A DNA stretch of 64,000 nt from Saccharolobus shibatae B12 (GTDB taxonomy: Archaea > Thermoproteota > Thermoprotei_A > Sulfolobales > Sulfolobaceae): positions 248,001 to 312,000 of the forward strand of contig NZ_CP077717.1 in assembly GCF_019175345.1 (NCBI RefSeq), read 5' to 3'. The position numbers were made by a program, and so were the translations under genes. Of the stretch, positions 9,588 to 21,575 are shown in pieces (position 1 is the stretch's first letter; each line of letters opens with the position of its first letter). The notes beneath the pieces are model-generated. The model was not told where the DNA came from, searched no databases, and saw nothing but the letters and a program-made list of their open reading frames with translations.

Positions 9588-9944
9588 TAGTATTCCAACT
9601 ACACCCGCTATTATCAATATGTGAGTTATAGTGTAATTCTGGGAGAACAATTCAAGAATTAGTTCTCTAACGAAAAATGATATACCAGCATCTATTACGT
9701 TAATTATGCTTCTTTCTTTTCCAGATAAGTAGCTGTTTACGGCAATGTATAATTCTAATAATACCAAAATTAGTAATGGACCAGTTATAGTTACGTTTAC
9801 TAAATCTAATAAATTTAGAGAAATTATGCTAGATACTATAGCGTAAATAGTTAATATTATTTGTACGCCTATTCCAAATAATAAAATAATCCGTATAATA
9901 TATCCTATAAATTTTATTAAATCCTTATCACTGAGTCTTGCCAT
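9558..9944 (-). CDS. PsiE-like small membrane protein
   Basis: A 128-residue protein with four predicted membrane helices (about residues 12-35, 45-70, 85-100 region amphipathic, 105-125). The segment with LLELYIAVNSYLSGKERS and INVIDAGISFFVRELI resembles the phosphate-starvation-inducible PsiE family. The function of that family is not known; no catalytic motif is visible. It is divergent from gnaD with 36 bp between starts, so expression could respond to shared regulators, but there is no direct evidence. Confidence 0.65.
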   Translation of the reverse strand: MARLSDKDLIKFIGYIIRIILLFGIGVQIILTIYAIVSSIISLNLLDLVNVTITGPLLILVLLELYIAVNSYLSGKERSIINVIDAGISFFVRELILELFSQNYTITHILIIAGVVGILSFSRFITNR

Positions 9945-9952
9945 TATGTAAG

Positions 9953-9960
9953 TTTATATT
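9953..9960 (+). promoter_or_regulatory. TATA box of the gnaD operon
   Basis: TTTATATT is centred about 25 nt before the gnaD ATG at 9981, consistent with a leaderless transcript covering gnaD, kdgA and kdgK. Confidence 0.6.
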
Positions 9961-9980
9961 TGCTATCCAAATTATAGTTT

Positions 9981-11168
9981 ATGAAAATCAGAGAAATAGA
10001 ACCAATAGTACTTACCTCTAAAGAGAAAGGCAGCGCAACTTGGGCGTCTACAATGATTATTGTGAGGGTCATAACGGAAAATGGAGCTGTAGGTTATGGC
10101 GAGGCTGTACCAACACTAAGAGTTATATCCGTATACAATGCTATTAAACAAGTTGCTAAGGGTTATATAGGAAAAGAAGTAGAAGAGGTTGAGAAGAACT
10201 ATCATGAGTGGTATAAACAAGACTTCTACTTAGCTAGGTCTTTTGAATCAACAACTGCAGTTAGTGCAATTGATATAGCCTCTTGGGATATAATAGGAAA
10301 AGAGCTTGGAGCCCCAATCTACAGGTTATTAGGCGGAAAAGTTAGGAATAGAATACCAGTCTATGCAAATGGATGGTATCAGGACTGTGTAACTCCAGAG
10401 GACTTTGCAGAAAAGGCAAAAGAGGTTGTAAAAACGGGATATAAGGCCCTAAAATTTGATCCATTTGGTCCCTACTACGATTGGATAGACGAGAGAGGTT
10501 TAAGAGAAGCTGAGGAGAGGGTAAGGGTTGTTAGGGAGGCAGTTGGTAATAATGTAGATATTTTGATAGAACATCACGGCAGATTTAACGCAAATTCAGC
10601 AATAATGATAGCGAAAAGGTTAGAAAAATACAATCCAGGATTTATGGAGGAACCAGTACATCATGAGGATATCATTGGTTTAAGGAAATATAGAGCTAAT
10701 ACTCATTTAAGGGTTGCATTGGGAGAAAGACTGCTAAGTGAAAAGGAAGCCGCGTTTTATGTTGAGGAAGGTCTTGTAAACATATTACAACCAGATTTAA
10801 CCAATATAGGCGGCGTGACAGTAGGTAAGAGTGTTATAAAGATAGCTGAAGCCAATGACGTAGAAGTGGCTTTCCATAACGCCTTTGGTTCAATTCAGAA
10901 TGCTGTCGAAATACAACTAAGTGCAGTTACACAGAACTTATACTTGCTTGAAAATTTCTATGATTGGTTCCCTCAATGGAAAAGGGATTTAGTGTATAAT
11001 GAAACACCAGTTGAAGGAGGTCATGTTAAGGTTCCAGATAAGCCCGGTATAGGTGTTTCAATTAATGAAAAAATAATAGAGCAATTAAGAGCTGAACCAA
11101 TACCATTAGATGTAATTGAGGAACCAGTTTGGGTTGTTAAAGGAACTTGGAAGAATTATGGTGTTTGA
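9981..11168 (+). CDS. gnaD: D-gluconate/D-galactonate dehydratase
   Basis: A 395-residue enolase-superfamily enzyme that dehydrates gluconate (and galactonate in Sulfolobus) to 2-keto-3-deoxy sugar acid, the committed step of the archaeal ED pathway. Visible residues: Lys158 in ALKFDPFG, metal ligands Glu197 (LIEHHGRF), Glu223 (GFMEEP) and Glu249 (ALGERL), and His299 in AFHNAFG. The N-terminal capping domain is complete. It leads a tight operon: kdgA begins 2 nt after its stop. Order and content match the characterised S. solfataricus cluster (SSO3198-SSO3194, from memory). Confidence 0.95.
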   Translation: MKIREIEPIVLTSKEKGSATWASTMIIVRVITENGAVGYGEAVPTLRVISVYNAIKQVAKGYIGKEVEEVEKNYHEWYKQDFYLARSFESTTAVSAIDIASWDIIGKELGAPIYRLLGGKVRNRIPVYANGWYQDCVTPEDFAEKAKEVVKTGYKALKFDPFGPYYDWIDERGLREAEERVRVVREAVGNNVDILIEHHGRFNANSAIMIAKRLEKYNPGFMEEPVHHEDIIGLRKYRANTHLRVALGERLLSEKEAAFYVEEGLVNILQPDLTNIGGVTVGKSVIKIAEANDVEVAFHNAFGSIQNAVEIQLSAVTQNLYLLENFYDWFPQWKRDLVYNETPVEGGHVKVPDKPGIGVSINEKIIEQLRAEPIPLDVIEEPVWVVKGTWKNYGV

Positions 11169-11170
11169 AA

Positions 11171-12055
11171 ATGCCAGAGATCATAACTCCAATCATAACT
11201 CCATTTACTAAAGATAATAGAATAGATAAGGAGAAATTAAAGATGCATGCGGAGAATCTCATTAGGAAAGGGATAGATAAGTTATTCGTGAATGGTACTA
11301 CTGGTCTTGGCCCTTCACTATCTCCGGAGGAGAAGTTGGAGAATCTAAAAGTAGTTTATGAAGTTACAAATAAGGTAATATTTCAAGTTGGTGGGTTAAA
11401 TCTAGATGATGCTATAAGATTAGCTAAGTTAAGTAAGGATTTCGATATTGTTGGTATTGCTTCCTACGCTCCATATTATTATCCTAGAATGCCGGAAAAG
11501 CACTTAATAAAGTATTTTAACACGTTGTGCGAAGTGTCACCACATCCTGTTTATTTGTATAATTATCCAACGGCCACTGGTAAAGATATAGATGCAAAAC
11601 TTGCTAAGGAGATAGGCTGTTTCGCAGGAGTAAAGGACACCATCGAAAACATAATTCACACCTTAGATTACAAGCGTTTAAATTCTAACATGCTAGTGTA
11701 TAGCGGATCTGACATGTTAATTGCCACAGTAGCTTCTACGGGTTTAGATGGTAACGTTGCTGCTGGTTCAAACTATCTTCCTGAGGTTACTGTGACAATT
11801 AAGAAATTAGCCATGGAAAGGAAAATTGCTGAAGCCCTTAAGTTACAGTTCCTTCATGACGAGATAATAGAGGCATCTAGAATATTCGGGAGCTTATCTT
11901 CAAATTATGTTCTAACTAAGTACTTCCAAGGATATGATTTAGGAAATCCTAGACCTCCAATATTCCCATTAGATGAGGAAGAAGAGAGACAGTTAATTAA
12001 GAAAGTTGAGGGTATAAGGGCTAAACTTGTAGAGCTTAAAATATTGAAAGAATAG
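11171..12055 (+). CDS. kdgA: 2-keto-3-deoxy-(6-phospho)gluconate aldolase
   Basis: A 294-residue class I aldolase of the DHDPS/NAL family that cleaves KDG or KDPG (and the galactose epimers) to pyruvate and glyceraldehyde or its phosphate. The Schiff-base lysine is Lys155 in CFAGVKDT; Tyr130 is in LYNYPTATG and the Thr pair 43-44 is in NGTTGLGPSLS. The length equals that of the enzyme with a known S. solfataricus structure. The ATG at 11171 is chosen, 2 nt after gnaD; an upstream frame extension to 11147 would overlap gnaD. Broad specificity at this step underlies the promiscuous pathway of Sulfolobus. Confidence 0.95.
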   Translation: MPEIITPIITPFTKDNRIDKEKLKMHAENLIRKGIDKLFVNGTTGLGPSLSPEEKLENLKVVYEVTNKVIFQVGGLNLDDAIRLAKLSKDFDIVGIASYAPYYYPRMPEKHLIKYFNTLCEVSPHPVYLYNYPTATGKDIDAKLAKEIGCFAGVKDTIENIIHTLDYKRLNSNMLVYSGSDMLIATVASTGLDGNVAAGSNYLPEVTVTIKKLAMERKIAEALKLQFLHDEIIEASRIFGSLSSNYVLTKYFQGYDLGNPRPPIFPLDEEEERQLIKKVEGIRAKLVELKILKE

Positions 12056-13006
<951 letters not shown>

Positions 13007-13013
13007 AGTCTAA

Positions 13014-13025
13014 CATTTAAATTTT
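13014..13025 (+). promoter_or_regulatory. Candidate separate promoter for gapN
   Basis: CATTTAAATTTT is centred about 25 nt before the gapN ATG in the 38-bp gap after kdgK. It would let gapN be transcribed independently of the operon. Confidence 0.5.
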
Positions 13026-13044
13026 TCATTAATGATTATATATT

Positions 13045-14574
13045 ATGGAGAAAACTTCATTGTTAATAAAATCTAAGGAACTTACGGAAATCTATGAACT
13101 AAAAGATGGAATACCTTACTTTAAGGCTTATTTAGCAAGCCAGTGGATTAGTGGAGATGAGTGGCAAGATGTAATTAGTCCAATTGACTTAAACGTTATA
13201 GCAAAAATTCCTAAATTAAGCTGGAATCAAGTAGATAATACCCTAGAGCACATATATAGAAAGGGAAGATGGACTATACGAGATACACCGGGGGAAAAGA
13301 GATTAGACATATATAAGAAGATGGCGTCCTTGTTGGATAAATTTAAGGAAGATTTCGTTAATGTGCTAATGATTAACAACGGTAAAACAAGAACTGCTGC
13401 AGAAGGTGAAGTCAAAGCTGCAATAGAGAGGTTATTACGCGCAGATCTAGACGTCAAAGAGACAAGAGGAGATTATGTACCGGGCGATTGGAGCTCAGAG
13501 ACTTTAGAGACTGAAGCTGTAGTAAGAAAAGAACCAGTGGGAGTTGTTCTTTCCATTGTGCCATTTAATTATCCCCTATTTGATACTGTAAATAAAATAG
13601 TTTACACTACTGTAATTGGAAATGCAATAATTATTAAACCACCATCTTCAACTCCATTACCCATCTTAATGTTAGCTAAGGTTATGGAATTAGCGAGTTT
13701 TCCGAAGGATTCGTTTGCCATAATTACCCTACCCGGCAGAGAGATGAATAAGGTAGTTGGAGACAAAAGGATTCAAGCGATATCATTAACTGGAAGTACT
13801 GAAACTGGAGAAGAGGTAGTAAGGAACGCTGGAATTAAACAATTCATAATGGAACTAGGAGGAGGAGATCCAGCAATAGTTTTGAGTGATGCGGATTTGG
13901 CATGGGCTGCGCAAAGAATAGCAACTGGAATAATAAGCTATACTGGACAAAGATGTGATTCAGTAAAGTTAGTTCTGGTTGAAGAAGAAGTGTATGATAC
14001 ACTGAAAGACTTGCTTGTAAAAGAGTTGACAAAATCAGTTAAGGTAGGAGATCCTAGGGATCCATCAACGACCGTTGGACCCGTTATAGACGTAAAAACA
14101 GTAGATGAATGGGAAAAGGCTATAAAAGATGCTGTTGAAAAAGGTGGGAAAATACTATTTGGAGGTAAGAGATTAGGTCCTACGTATATTGAACCAGTAT
14201 TAATAGAGGCGCCAAAAGAGACCCTTAAAGACATGTACTTCTATAATAAGGAAGTATTTGCGTCTGCAGCGCTTTTAATTAAAGTTAAAAACATTGATGA
14301 GGCTTTAGAAATTTCCAATAGTAGAAAATATGGATTGGATGCAGCAATATTTGGAAAAGACATAAACAAGATTAGGAAGCTTCAAAGGTTCTTAGAAGTA
14401 GGTGCTGTTTATATAAACGACTATCCCAGACATGGAATTGGCTACTTCCCATTTGGCGGAAGGAAGGATTCTGGAATTGGTAGAGAGGGTATTGGGTACA
14501 CAATTCAATATGTAACAGCCTACAAATCAATAGTCTATAATTATAAAGGAAAAGGTATTTGGGAATACTTGTAA
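13045..14574 (+). CDS. gapN: Non-phosphorylating glyceraldehyde-3-phosphate dehydrogenase
   Basis: A 509-residue aldehyde dehydrogenase superfamily enzyme that oxidises glyceraldehyde 3-phosphate directly to 3-phosphoglycerate with NADP+, bypassing 1,3-bisphosphoglycerate. Catalytic residues: Asn175 in VPFNYPLF, Glu270 in MELGGGDPA and Cys304 in YTGQRCDSV; the coenzyme site is in [12 protein letters not shown]. It follows kdgK at 38 bp with its own TATA-like element. In Sulfolobus this enzyme is activated by glucose 1-phosphate (family knowledge). It completes the semi-phosphorylative ED branch in the window. Confidence 0.94.
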   Translation: MEKTSLLIKSKELTEIYELKDGIPYFKAYLASQWISGDEWQDVISPIDLNVIAKIPKLSWNQVDNTLEHIYRKGRWTIRDTPGEKRLDIYKKMASLLDKFKEDFVNVLMINNGKTRTAAEGEVKAAIERLLRADLDVKETRGDYVPGDWSSETLETEAVVRKEPVGVVLSIVPFNYPLFDTVNKIVYTTVIGNAIIIKPPSSTPLPILMLAKVMELASFPKDSFAIITLPGREMNKVVGDKRIQAISLTGSTETGEEVVRNAGIKQFIMELGGGDPAIVLSDADLAWAAQRIATGIISYTGQRCDSVKLVLVEEEVYDTLKDLLVKELTKSVKVGDPRDPSTTVGPVIDVKTVDEWEKAIKDAVEKGGKILFGGKRLGPTYIEPVLIEAPKETLKDMYFYNKEVFASAALLIKVKNIDEALEISNSRKYGLDAAIFGKDINKIRKLQRFLEVGAVYINDYPRHGIGYFPFGGRKDSGIGREGIGYTIQYVTAYKSIVYNYKGKGIWEYL

Positions 14575-14622
14575 TTTTTTAATTATAGCTTATAGGGAAG
14601 TAAAACATAAATCTTAATTAAG

Positions 14623-15561
14623 TTGGTATGGTTTTTAATATTACAGCTGATAGCCTTACTTATTTTAGTTGCATTGTCAGCTACTTTAATGGCTAAGGGG
14701 ACACGAGAGTTAGAGAGGTCTTTCGGCAAAGGAATAGCTGGAGGATTAATATTAGGCTTTATAAACGCATTACCGGAAACTATTATTGTAATTCAAGCCG
14801 TCTTAAGCGGTTTTTATGATATTGCATTAGGTTCTGCTTTAGGCGGGAACATATTGCTACTTACCTTAGGGATAGGGCTTGTTTCTATTTTTTATTATCT
14901 AAAGTATAAGTCCAATACTATTACTTTAGATGGTGATATAAATATAGAATATAGCTCATTTCTTATAGCAGTCATAATCTTAGGTATAGCAGTTGCATAT
15001 GGTAAGCTAAACTACTATATAGGTCTCTTTTTGCTTTCCCCTTATATATACTATATTTATAGAAGATATAAAAATTACAGAAATATATCTAAAAATGGAA
15101 AGAATAAGGGCAATATAATAAAGGGACTAACTTACGTTATAATAGGAGGTTTACCATTAATTTTTACATCCAAGTATTTGGTTTCCACTATAAGTAGCAT
15201 TGCGAGCATGTTTAATGTCTCACCACTAATACTCGCAATACTAATAACTCCTATTGCAGCAGAGTTAGAAGAAAATTTGACTGCAATAAAATTAATATCT
15301 GATTCACCATCAAGTGTAACCACAGCATTAATGAATTTCATAGGTAGTAAATTGGAAAACATGACGTTACTCTTAGGTATAATAGGTATTTCTCAAACAG
15401 TTAGTCTTAGACCATCTCTACTATACCTTTTGCTAATACTAGCTACAAGTCTATTGGCTTTAGGAATAATAAAGGATAGAAACATAAAAGTCAAAGAAGG
15501 ATTATCTCTATTTGGAATCTACGCAATTCTAATCGCAATTCTGCTAAGGTTTTCAGCTTAA
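14623..15561 (+). CDS. Sodium/calcium exchanger-family membrane protein
   Basis: A 312-residue protein with about ten membrane helices and the two alpha repeats of the Ca2+/cation antiporter family: [16 protein letters not shown] with [16 protein letters not shown] in the first half, and [14 protein letters not shown] with [15 protein letters not shown] in the second. Acidic residues in both repeats are the expected ion ligands. It would move Ca2+ or another cation against Na+ or H+ across the membrane. The start is a TTG at 14623, as the nearby ATG is out of frame. Single gene downstream of gapN; no functional tie to the ED genes is implied. Confidence 0.8.
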   Translation: MVWFLILQLIALLILVALSATLMAKGTRELERSFGKGIAGGLILGFINALPETIIVIQAVLSGFYDIALGSALGGNILLLTLGIGLVSIFYYLKYKSNTITLDGDINIEYSSFLIAVIILGIAVAYGKLNYYIGLFLLSPYIYYIYRRYKNYRNISKNGKNKGNIIKGLTYVIIGGLPLIFTSKYLVSTISSIASMFNVSPLILAILITPIAAELEENLTAIKLISDSPSSVTTALMNFIGSKLENMTLLLGIIGISQTVSLRPSLLYLLLILATSLLALGIIKDRNIKVKEGLSLFGIYAILIAILLRFSA

Positions 15562-15638
15562 AGGAATTTCGTCACATTTCAGCTACGGTCGCTCTCTTCA
15601 CTCAAACTTAAATTCTGTATTTTCCCATTATAAAAATA

Positions 15639-17381
15639 ATGGTTCACGCTTGTACACGAGATTGTTATGATACTTGTATATTTGACGATAATCATAAACC
15701 ACTTGATATATTTCCCTTTAATGGGTTTACGTGTTCTAGGGGTATAGCGGATTTAAAGAGGAACTCGTTGAACAGAATTGATAACGTTTACATAGAAGGA
15801 AAGCCAAGTAGTATTGATAAGGCATTAGACTTAATAGCTAAGGAGATAAGAAAGCGGAAAAAAGAGGAAATTATACACGTCGACTATGATGGAAACCAAG
15901 GTCTATTAACGTGGTATTTCCCGGCAAGATTATGGAACGTACTAGGTGCAGCATCAATAGACTACTCAATATGCAGTTCAGAAGGTCATGAGGCAATTAA
16001 GTTACATTATCGTAATTCAATAGGTGCTTTACCAGAGGATTTCCCTAAATATGATTCATTTATCATATGGGGAAGTGAATTAGTATTTAGTTTCATTCAT
16101 GGTTGGAACTTGATTAAAGATAAGTATAAGGTAACGATCGATGTTAGAGTATCTGAAACCGCTAAGAGGAGTGATAAATATTACATTGTGAAACCTGGAA
16201 GTGACGCGTATTTAGCTATAGGAATCATGAAAAGATTGTTTGAGAGAAATTGGGTCGATTTGTCACTCGTAGATAATCCAGAGGAATTAAGGGAATATAT
16301 ATTCTCATTTGAGGATGAAGAAATTGAGGAAGCTACTGGTTTGGATTCTTCTAAAATTAATGAGTTAGCTGAAATGTATCATTATAGAAGACCTTTAACG
16401 ATTATTGGATTTGCGCTAGGCAGGAGCATAAACGGTGGTGACGCTATTTCACTAATCTCATTAATACCTGCACTTATTGGGATGAAAAAGGGGTTTTTCT
16501 ATGCCAATTCTCATGGACTTGGAATAGATTTTAGATATTTGAGAGGGCTTCACAAGCACTCTCCTTCAAGAATAGTAGGCATGGCAGAAGTTGGCAAGGA
16601 GGTTGAAGAGGGTAAAATAACTTTCATGTTTGTTTGGAACTCTAATCCCTTACATTCATTACCAATGTCCGACAGAATATATGAGGCTGTAAAAGAGGGT
16701 AGGTTATTTCTTGTTGTGCATGATCCATATTGGTCTGAGACTGCGAAGATAGCTAATGTAGCGTTACCCGCTCCTACGTATCTTGAGAAAGAGGATGTTG
16801 TCTACAGTTATTGGCATAATTATCTAGTTTACAATAAGCCAATGCTACCTAAAAGAGGCTTAACTGAGGTCGAATTAATGAGAATGCTAGCAGTAAAACT
16901 AGAGATTACCGACGATGTTGTATTTGAGGACGAATGGTTAGCTATAGGTAAAGCTACGGGGGTTAACGTTACGGAGCTAAAGACTAAAGGGTTCGTAAAG
17001 TTGTTACCTAGATATCCAGAAGATAAGGTAAGAGTAAAACCATTTCCAGATAAACTCAAGAAACCTAATGGTAATATCATTGTTTTTTCCTCTCATCCTA
17101 ATTATACTAATAGCCAATTTAAGGAGATATATGGTGATAGGAAGGGTATTGTGTATAATTCAGAATTTGAGGGAATAGGTTATTTATCAACAAAATATGG
17201 TAAGGTTAGGGTAATGTTTAAGAGGGATACCTCACTCCCGAGAGGAATTTTATTTGTTCATAAATCTTTCTTGTTTGACCTTGACGGCAAACCTATTAAT
17301 AGTATCTTAGGTTTTGGAAAGGGGAAATATGGCAATACTCCAATCATTAATACGGATTCTGTAGAGACTATAAAAGCTTGA
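15639..17381 (+). CDS. Molybdopterin oxidoreductase with Fe-S site
   Basis: A 580-residue protein of the DMSO reductase/formate dehydrogenase superfamily. The N-terminal Cys cluster ([12 protein letters not shown]...FTCSRG) can hold one [4Fe-4S]. The molybdopterin domains follow ([48 protein letters not shown]), and a short C-terminal MopB-dinucleotide domain ([16 protein letters not shown]). No Tat signal is seen, so it is predicted cytosolic. No electron-transfer or membrane-anchor subunit is adjacent. It is short for the family (most are 650-800 residues). Substrate unknown. Leaderless promoter CATTATAAAAATA lies immediately upstream but slightly close; the 3' end overlaps the convergent gene by 14 bp. 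Confidence 0.85.
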   Translation: MVHACTRDCYDTCIFDDNHKPLDIFPFNGFTCSRGIADLKRNSLNRIDNVYIEGKPSSIDKALDLIAKEIRKRKKEEIIHVDYDGNQGLLTWYFPARLWNVLGAASIDYSICSSEGHEAIKLHYRNSIGALPEDFPKYDSFIIWGSELVFSFIHGWNLIKDKYKVTIDVRVSETAKRSDKYYIVKPGSDAYLAIGIMKRLFERNWVDLSLVDNPEELREYIFSFEDEEIEEATGLDSSKINELAEMYHYRRPLTIIGFALGRSINGGDAISLISLIPALIGMKKGFFYANSHGLGIDFRYLRGLHKHSPSRIVGMAEVGKEVEEGKITFMFVWNSNPLHSLPMSDRIYEAVKEGRLFLVVHDPYWSETAKIANVALPAPTYLEKEDVVYSYWHNYLVYNKPMLPKRGLTEVELMRMLAVKLEITDDVVFEDEWLAIGKATGVNVTELKTKGFVKLLPRYPEDKVRVKPFPDKLKKPNGNIIVFSSHPNYTNSQFKEIYGDRKGIVYNSEFEGIGYLSTKYGKVRVMFKRDTSLPRGILFVHKSFLFDLDGKPINSILGFGKGKYGNTPIINTDSVETIKA

Positions 17382-17937
17382 AAGTTGACGATTTTAATAT
17401 TTTCACTAAGGCAATTATGAAGAGAACTGTCATAGTGAAGAACATCACTATACCTGTTAAAACTTCTTGACTCAATGGCCAAGGTGAAAATGGATAAATG
17501 GAATTTGAATAATTGGGCCATTCAACTATTAGTATGACTGAAAGTACACTATCAGCAGCCATCCATAATACTAACAAGCCCAATTTTATGGCGGTGCTCA
17601 TTAATGGTATATAAGATCCAATCAATATCCCACCTAATAATAGTGTTATATTATCTAGAATTCTGTACGCAATGTAAGCTCCAGCTAAGTTGTAAAATAG
17701 TGGCATATGCCAGAATATTATAGGAATAATTCCTAAAACTGAATAATAAGAGTTTCCTCTAAGAATCTTATAGCCTATGAGTAATCCTGAAAGTACTAAC
17801 AAATAATGACTTAGCATAAAGAGAAACTCGTACTTAAATTCTAGACTCTCATAAATTGGATTTATAACAGTGATTATAAGTATTAATGGCATAATTAGAT
17901 TTTTAGCTTTAAACTCCTCTCTTCTTACGAGCTTCAT
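17368..17937 (-). CDS. DUF1404-like polytopic membrane protein
   Basis: A 189-residue protein with five to six hydrophobic helices. Conserved-looking polar spots inside or next to helices: [29 protein letters not shown], and [15 protein letters not shown]. These resemble the crenarchaeal DUF1404 family and, more distantly, CtaG-type copper proteins, where His residues in helices bind metal. It is convergent with the molybdopterin enzyme (14 bp overlap). I cannot assign a role; copper handling is a guess from the His pattern only. Confidence 0.6.
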   Translation of the reverse strand: MKLVRREEFKAKNLIMPLILIITVINPIYESLEFKYEFLFMLSHYLLVLSGLLIGYKILRGNSYYSVLGIIPIIFWHMPLFYNLAGAYIAYRILDNITLLLGGILIGSYIPLMSTAIKLGLLVLWMAADSVLSVILIVEWPNYSNSIYPFSPWPLSQEVLTGIVMFFTMTVLFIIALVKILKSSTFKLL

Positions 17938-17972
17938 AATAAAAAGATAAGTAATTTTATCTTAAAAAAACT

Positions 17973-19520
17973 TTATTCAGGTGGTATTTCCTTGAATGCC
18001 AAATCTATATCAATGCCTTTCCTTTTGTGAATAATCTTTGAAATGATGTATACTAATGCACTAACAATAAGCGTCCCTATCACAAATATTGTTGTGATTA
18101 AATTAGGTCCATTAGAAGTCATGAATCCAAAGTCTGGATTCGTTGCTGCTACATAAGTCAGATATGCGAAATAACCAGCTGAAATTAAGCCTGCTATGGA
18201 TAATATATAGTTTCTTTCTTTAATTCCAAACGCAATACCAGCTACACTTACCACGAGAAAATATAGACTTCCTAGTATTGTAGCGCCATAAAGGGAAAGT
18301 GCAGCGCCTATGGAAAATGCCGGAACTAAAAGCAACAGTAAAGTTAATGAGAGATCGAATACGTGAGCGTATACTGGTGAACCATGTTTATTAACCTCAC
18401 TGAACTTAGTCGGTAAAACTCTATCAAAGGACAATGCAAAAACGTATCTAGCAAATACTATAACACCGTAAGCAAGTATGTATATGTTCCATACTATTAG
18501 CCCTAATGCGATTATCCATTGTAATATGGGATTTGACGCTACAGCTATTGCAGCCGTCCAGAAGTTGTATAAGAAGGTCGGATAAGCTTCTAAGTTGAAA
18601 TTATAACCTCCAATTAAATCCATCTCAAGAAACGCTAATGTTACCAATATTCCAGTGAGTATTAGAGCTATTGGTAAGTTCCACTTTACGGTCTTCCTTC
18701 CTTTAAATTCAGCTGCAACTGCTGGTCCAGCTTGCATCCAAGGATATGTATATAATGCGAAGAACGGTAAGAGGAATAATGTAGCAGACCAAGATATCGA
18801 AGAAGGCAAAAATGATCCTCTAGATGAGGGAATAGTTACATTAAGATTATTAGCGGTTATTAATGTTGAAATTTTCGAGTAAAAGTCACCTGAATTAAGC
18901 GCTAAAACTATCATTGCTAAGACTAACGTGGCCATTGAAAATATTCCCAACACTGATACTACTCTATACCCCCACTTAGCCCTAAATATGTTAAGGAGAA
19001 TTATCACTACGAAAACTAACGCCGAAATCCCATAAATTGTTAAACTTTGTTGTAAGGTTGGTGTTACTGCATATGGGTCGACTATTATGTTGTTGGCTAT
19101 GCTTAAGAGCGCAGGAGAGTGTTGATATTCACCTATTACTGTTAGGGCAGTGTTTATGGCGGAAGACGTGAAAAACGCTACCAGTGCGAAGTAAGCTGTA
19201 GATTCTATCATCACTGCCAGAGCCATTGTAGATCCTAAACCACCATTTAGGCTTCTCGAAATCCATATGTAATCTCCACCAGTCCTTGGAATTTTCGACG
19301 TCAAAATTACATAAATTAGTAATTGCGGTATAGCGAAAATAAAACCAATTAACGATGCTAACCATAACACTCCTCCTTGTTGTATATATGGTGATATTGA
19401 TTCAAACAGAGCTACTCCAGCTGACATATTGCCTATGTTAAGTGCAACTGCGTCCCATAACGATACATTCTTTATTAAACCAGAAGTCTCCCTTACGAAT
19501 ATTCTGTTTTTGCTGCTCAC
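17973..19520 (-). CDS. APC-family amino acid permease
   Basis: A 515-residue transporter with 12-14 membrane helices of the amino acid-polyamine-organocation superfamily. The first helix region ([22 protein letters not shown]) and the stretch after helix 2 ([20 protein letters not shown]) are the family signatures. Helix 8 region shows [28 protein letters not shown]-like motifs typical of archaeal permeases (residues about 330-375). The start is GTG at 19520. Substrate cannot be told from sequence. A second, shorter APC permease lies at 22089-23489. Confidence 0.85.
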   Translation of the reverse strand: MSSKNRIFVRETSGLIKNVSLWDAVALNIGNMSAGVALFESISPYIQQGGVLWLASLIGFIFAIPQLLIYVILTSKIPRTGGDYIWISRSLNGGLGSTMALAVMIESTAYFALVAFFTSSAINTALTVIGEYQHSPALLSIANNIIVDPYAVTPTLQQSLTIYGISALVFVVIILLNIFRAKWGYRVVSVLGIFSMATLVLAMIVLALNSGDFYSKISTLITANNLNVTIPSSRGSFLPSSISWSATLFLLPFFALYTYPWMQAGPAVAAEFKGRKTVKWNLPIALILTGILVTLAFLEMDLIGGYNFNLEAYPTFLYNFWTAAIAVASNPILQWIIALGLIVWNIYILAYGVIVFARYVFALSFDRVLPTKFSEVNKHGSPVYAHVFDLSLTLLLLLVPAFSIGAALSLYGATILGSLYFLVVSVAGIAFGIKERNYILSIAGLISAGYFAYLTYVAATNPDFGFMTSNGPNLITTIFVIGTLIVSALVYIISKIIHKRKGIDIDLAFKEIPPE

Positions 19521-19728
19521 ACGCTATCTTCTAAATTCCCCTATTTAAATTTACTTATCTATTGCAAAAGTATGATTAAATCCTTGTTGAGAATTTACTT
19601 ACATAAGTAAATATCATGAGGATCTTCTAACTAATAAATTTTTCTCCCAAAATAACATGGTCAGCTCCATGTAAAAACCTAAAGAATTGGGAACAAGAGA
19701 TAAATATTATCCCTTATTCATATTATCG

Positions 19729-20100
19729 ATGCCTATCAAAAGATCAATATTATTTGCCGTAAGTATTACTCTATTTCATATAGGTTTGTTAATATCTAAA
19801 CATCATAATTATAGGTTCTCTAGCTGTCCGTTTTTAGCATATATTCCCTTAACTTCCGATTTTATAGTGGATACAAAATGTAGATACAACTTGTTGAAGA
19901 TTCTAGAGTTAATTGAAGAAGCGGAAGACGGCTTAACAGTGGAATATATATCTACTAATCTAAATCTAAGTAGAAAATCTGTTAGGATGTATTTAAATAG
20001 ATTGGAGTCTCATGGATTAATAAAGCATATTGGGGATAAATACAAAGCGACTGAAGAGGGAAGAAAATTAATAGAGAGTTTGAAACTTAGCGGTTTTTGA
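19729..20100 (+). CDS. Winged-helix regulator with N-terminal membrane segment
   Basis: A 123-residue protein. Residues 6-22 (ILFAVSITLFHIGLLI) form a possible membrane helix or hydrophobic anchor; residues 50-120 form a winged helix (LLKILELIEEAEDGLTVEYI, then NLSRKSVRMYLNRLESHGLI, wing GDKYKATEEGRKLIESL). The ATG at 19729 is preferred over a TTG at 19687 because an AT-rich TATA-like stretch (TAAATATTAT) lies 20-30 nt before it. It may control the adjacent permease (divergent, 208 bp apart) or the dehydrogenase downstream (52 nt). Ligand unknown; the membrane segment is unusual for a DNA-binding protein. Confidence 0.7.
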   Translation: MPIKRSILFAVSITLFHIGLLISKHHNYRFSSCPFLAYIPLTSDFIVDTKCRYNLLKILELIEEAEDGLTVEYISTNLNLSRKSVRMYLNRLESHGLIKHIGDKYKATEEGRKLIESLKLSGF

Positions 20101-20151
20101 CGAGAGTTTTCTTGTATTAAATATTAAAACCTATGAAGTAAAGTAGGGTTT

Positions 20152-21054
20152 ATGAAGATAATATCTACAGAAAAAGTTCCAGACGAGTGTAAAAATATAA
20201 TTAATGTTAAAGATGAGAATCTAACTGAAGAAGATCACAAAAACGCAGAGATCTTGCTAACGTGGCCAGGAAGAGTAAACAGCAATCTGATAGATAAGAT
20301 GCCTAACCTTAAGGTAATACAAACGTTTTCAGCAGGAGTTGATGATTTAAATTTCTCTATAATTCCTCCACATGTTAAAGTATTCTCAAATGCTGGTGCC
20401 TATTCTTTATCAGTAGCTGAACACGCTTGGGCTCTAATTTTAGCATCAGCCAAAGGTGTGGGAACAAAAAAGAGGACTATAGTTTACGATGTTTCTGAAA
20501 AAACGTTATTGATTTTAGGTGGGGGTGGCATAGGGTCAGAAGTTGCCAGGATAGGTAAAACGGCTTTTAGAAATTATGTAATAGGCATTTCCAGATCATT
20601 CAAAAAACCTGAATGGTTTGATGAAAAGCACGGAATGATCATGATAAGGGAGAAAATTAAAGAGGCTGATATAATTGTCGATACGTTACCTCTAAACAAG
20701 CAAACTAGGAGTCTTTTAAATTATGATCTACTAAAAGATGTAAAGCGTAATGTTATAATTGTTAATGTAGGCAGAGGTGAGACAGTGGATGAAGAAGGTA
20801 TTTATAGGTTGCTTAAGGAGAGGCAAGACGTGAGGTTTGGGACTGATGTATTTTGGAGAAAAAACGGTAAGGAGGATTTCTATAATACAAAGCTTTGGGA
20901 ATTAGATAACTTTACTGGAACGCTTCACACTGCTGGAGCTTATGGTAATGAGAGCATAATGAAGAGGGCAATGTTCATAGCTTGTTTGAATGTGAAAAAA
21001 TATATAGATAAGGGAGTTGCAGATAATGAAGTAAGAAGGGAAGATTATGTTTGA
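20152..21054 (+). CDS. D-2-hydroxyacid dehydrogenase (NAD-binding)
   Basis: A 300-residue protein of the D-isomer-specific 2-hydroxyacid dehydrogenase family, which reduces 2-keto acids such as glyoxylate, hydroxypyruvate or pyruvate. The coenzyme motif GGGGIGSE is at 122-130, the substrate Arg is at 208 (VNVGRGETVDEEG), and the catalytic His at 259 (TLHTAGAYG). The usual acid Glu that pairs with the His, expected in a DVFxxEP motif, is not evident: the region reads DVFWRKNGKEDF. Activity may be altered. The next gene overlaps by 8 bp, implying coupled translation. Confidence 0.85.
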   Translation: MKIISTEKVPDECKNIINVKDENLTEEDHKNAEILLTWPGRVNSNLIDKMPNLKVIQTFSAGVDDLNFSIIPPHVKVFSNAGAYSLSVAEHAWALILASAKGVGTKKRTIVYDVSEKTLLILGGGGIGSEVARIGKTAFRNYVIGISRSFKKPEWFDEKHGMIMIREKIKEADIIVDTLPLNKQTRSLLNYDLLKDVKRNVIIVNVGRGETVDEEGIYRLLKERQDVRFGTDVFWRKNGKEDFYNTKLWELDNFTGTLHTAGAYGNESIMKRAMFIACLNVKKYIDKGVADNEVRREDYV

Positions 21055-21538
21055 CAAATCGATGGATAAACAAATAGAGGACTGGTTAAAGGAATTAGGA
21101 CTAGTTGCGAGTAGACCGCCTCAAGCTAAAGAATTCTTTCACGTTGTTGCCACGCCTCCGCAAGGTGGGCCTACTATTAGTGTAGTGAGGGTAAATGATA
21201 GTTCAAAATTCTATATTATAGCAATGGGGATAGGAATACATCCATCTCATGTCAGTGCTTTAATGGCTCTAAATAGGGAGGAAAGAATAAAATTTATAAT
21301 AGATTTACAATTGGAAGCTTTACGGTATGGAGTGGATTTTGTAGCCCTACCTCCAAATCAAGAAATTCCTAATGTTATTCAAGTATCTAAACCAATATTT
21401 ATAGACGGCTTAACCGCAAACGAATTTATCAATACTTTATTGAATGTGAGAAATGCTGGCGTTAGTATAATGTTGAAATTCACCCAAAGATTTGGACCTT
21501 ATGAACCCCAACAACAAACTTCATTAAAATACACATGA
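21047..21538 (+). CDS. DUF2299-like protein
   Basis: A 163-residue soluble protein. The layout (MDKQIEDWLKELGL..., EFFHVVATPPQGGPTISVVR, FYIIAMGIGIHPSHVSAL, LNREERIKFIIDLQLEALR) resembles the archaeal DUF2299 family, whose fold is close to type III secretion chaperones. The ATG at 21047 overlaps the preceding dehydrogenase; a second ATG at 21062 is equally plausible. Function unknown; coupling to the dehydrogenase suggests a shared operon but not necessarily a shared task. Confidence 0.6.
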   Translation: MFDKSMDKQIEDWLKELGLVASRPPQAKEFFHVVATPPQGGPTISVVRVNDSSKFYIIAMGIGIHPSHVSALMALNREERIKFIIDLQLEALRYGVDFVALPPNQEIPNVIQVSKPIFIDGLTANEFINTLLNVRNAGVSIMLKFTQRFGPYEPQQQTSLKYT

Positions 21539-21575
21539 GACTTTTTATTCCACTTTTTATTTTAGATTATAACGT

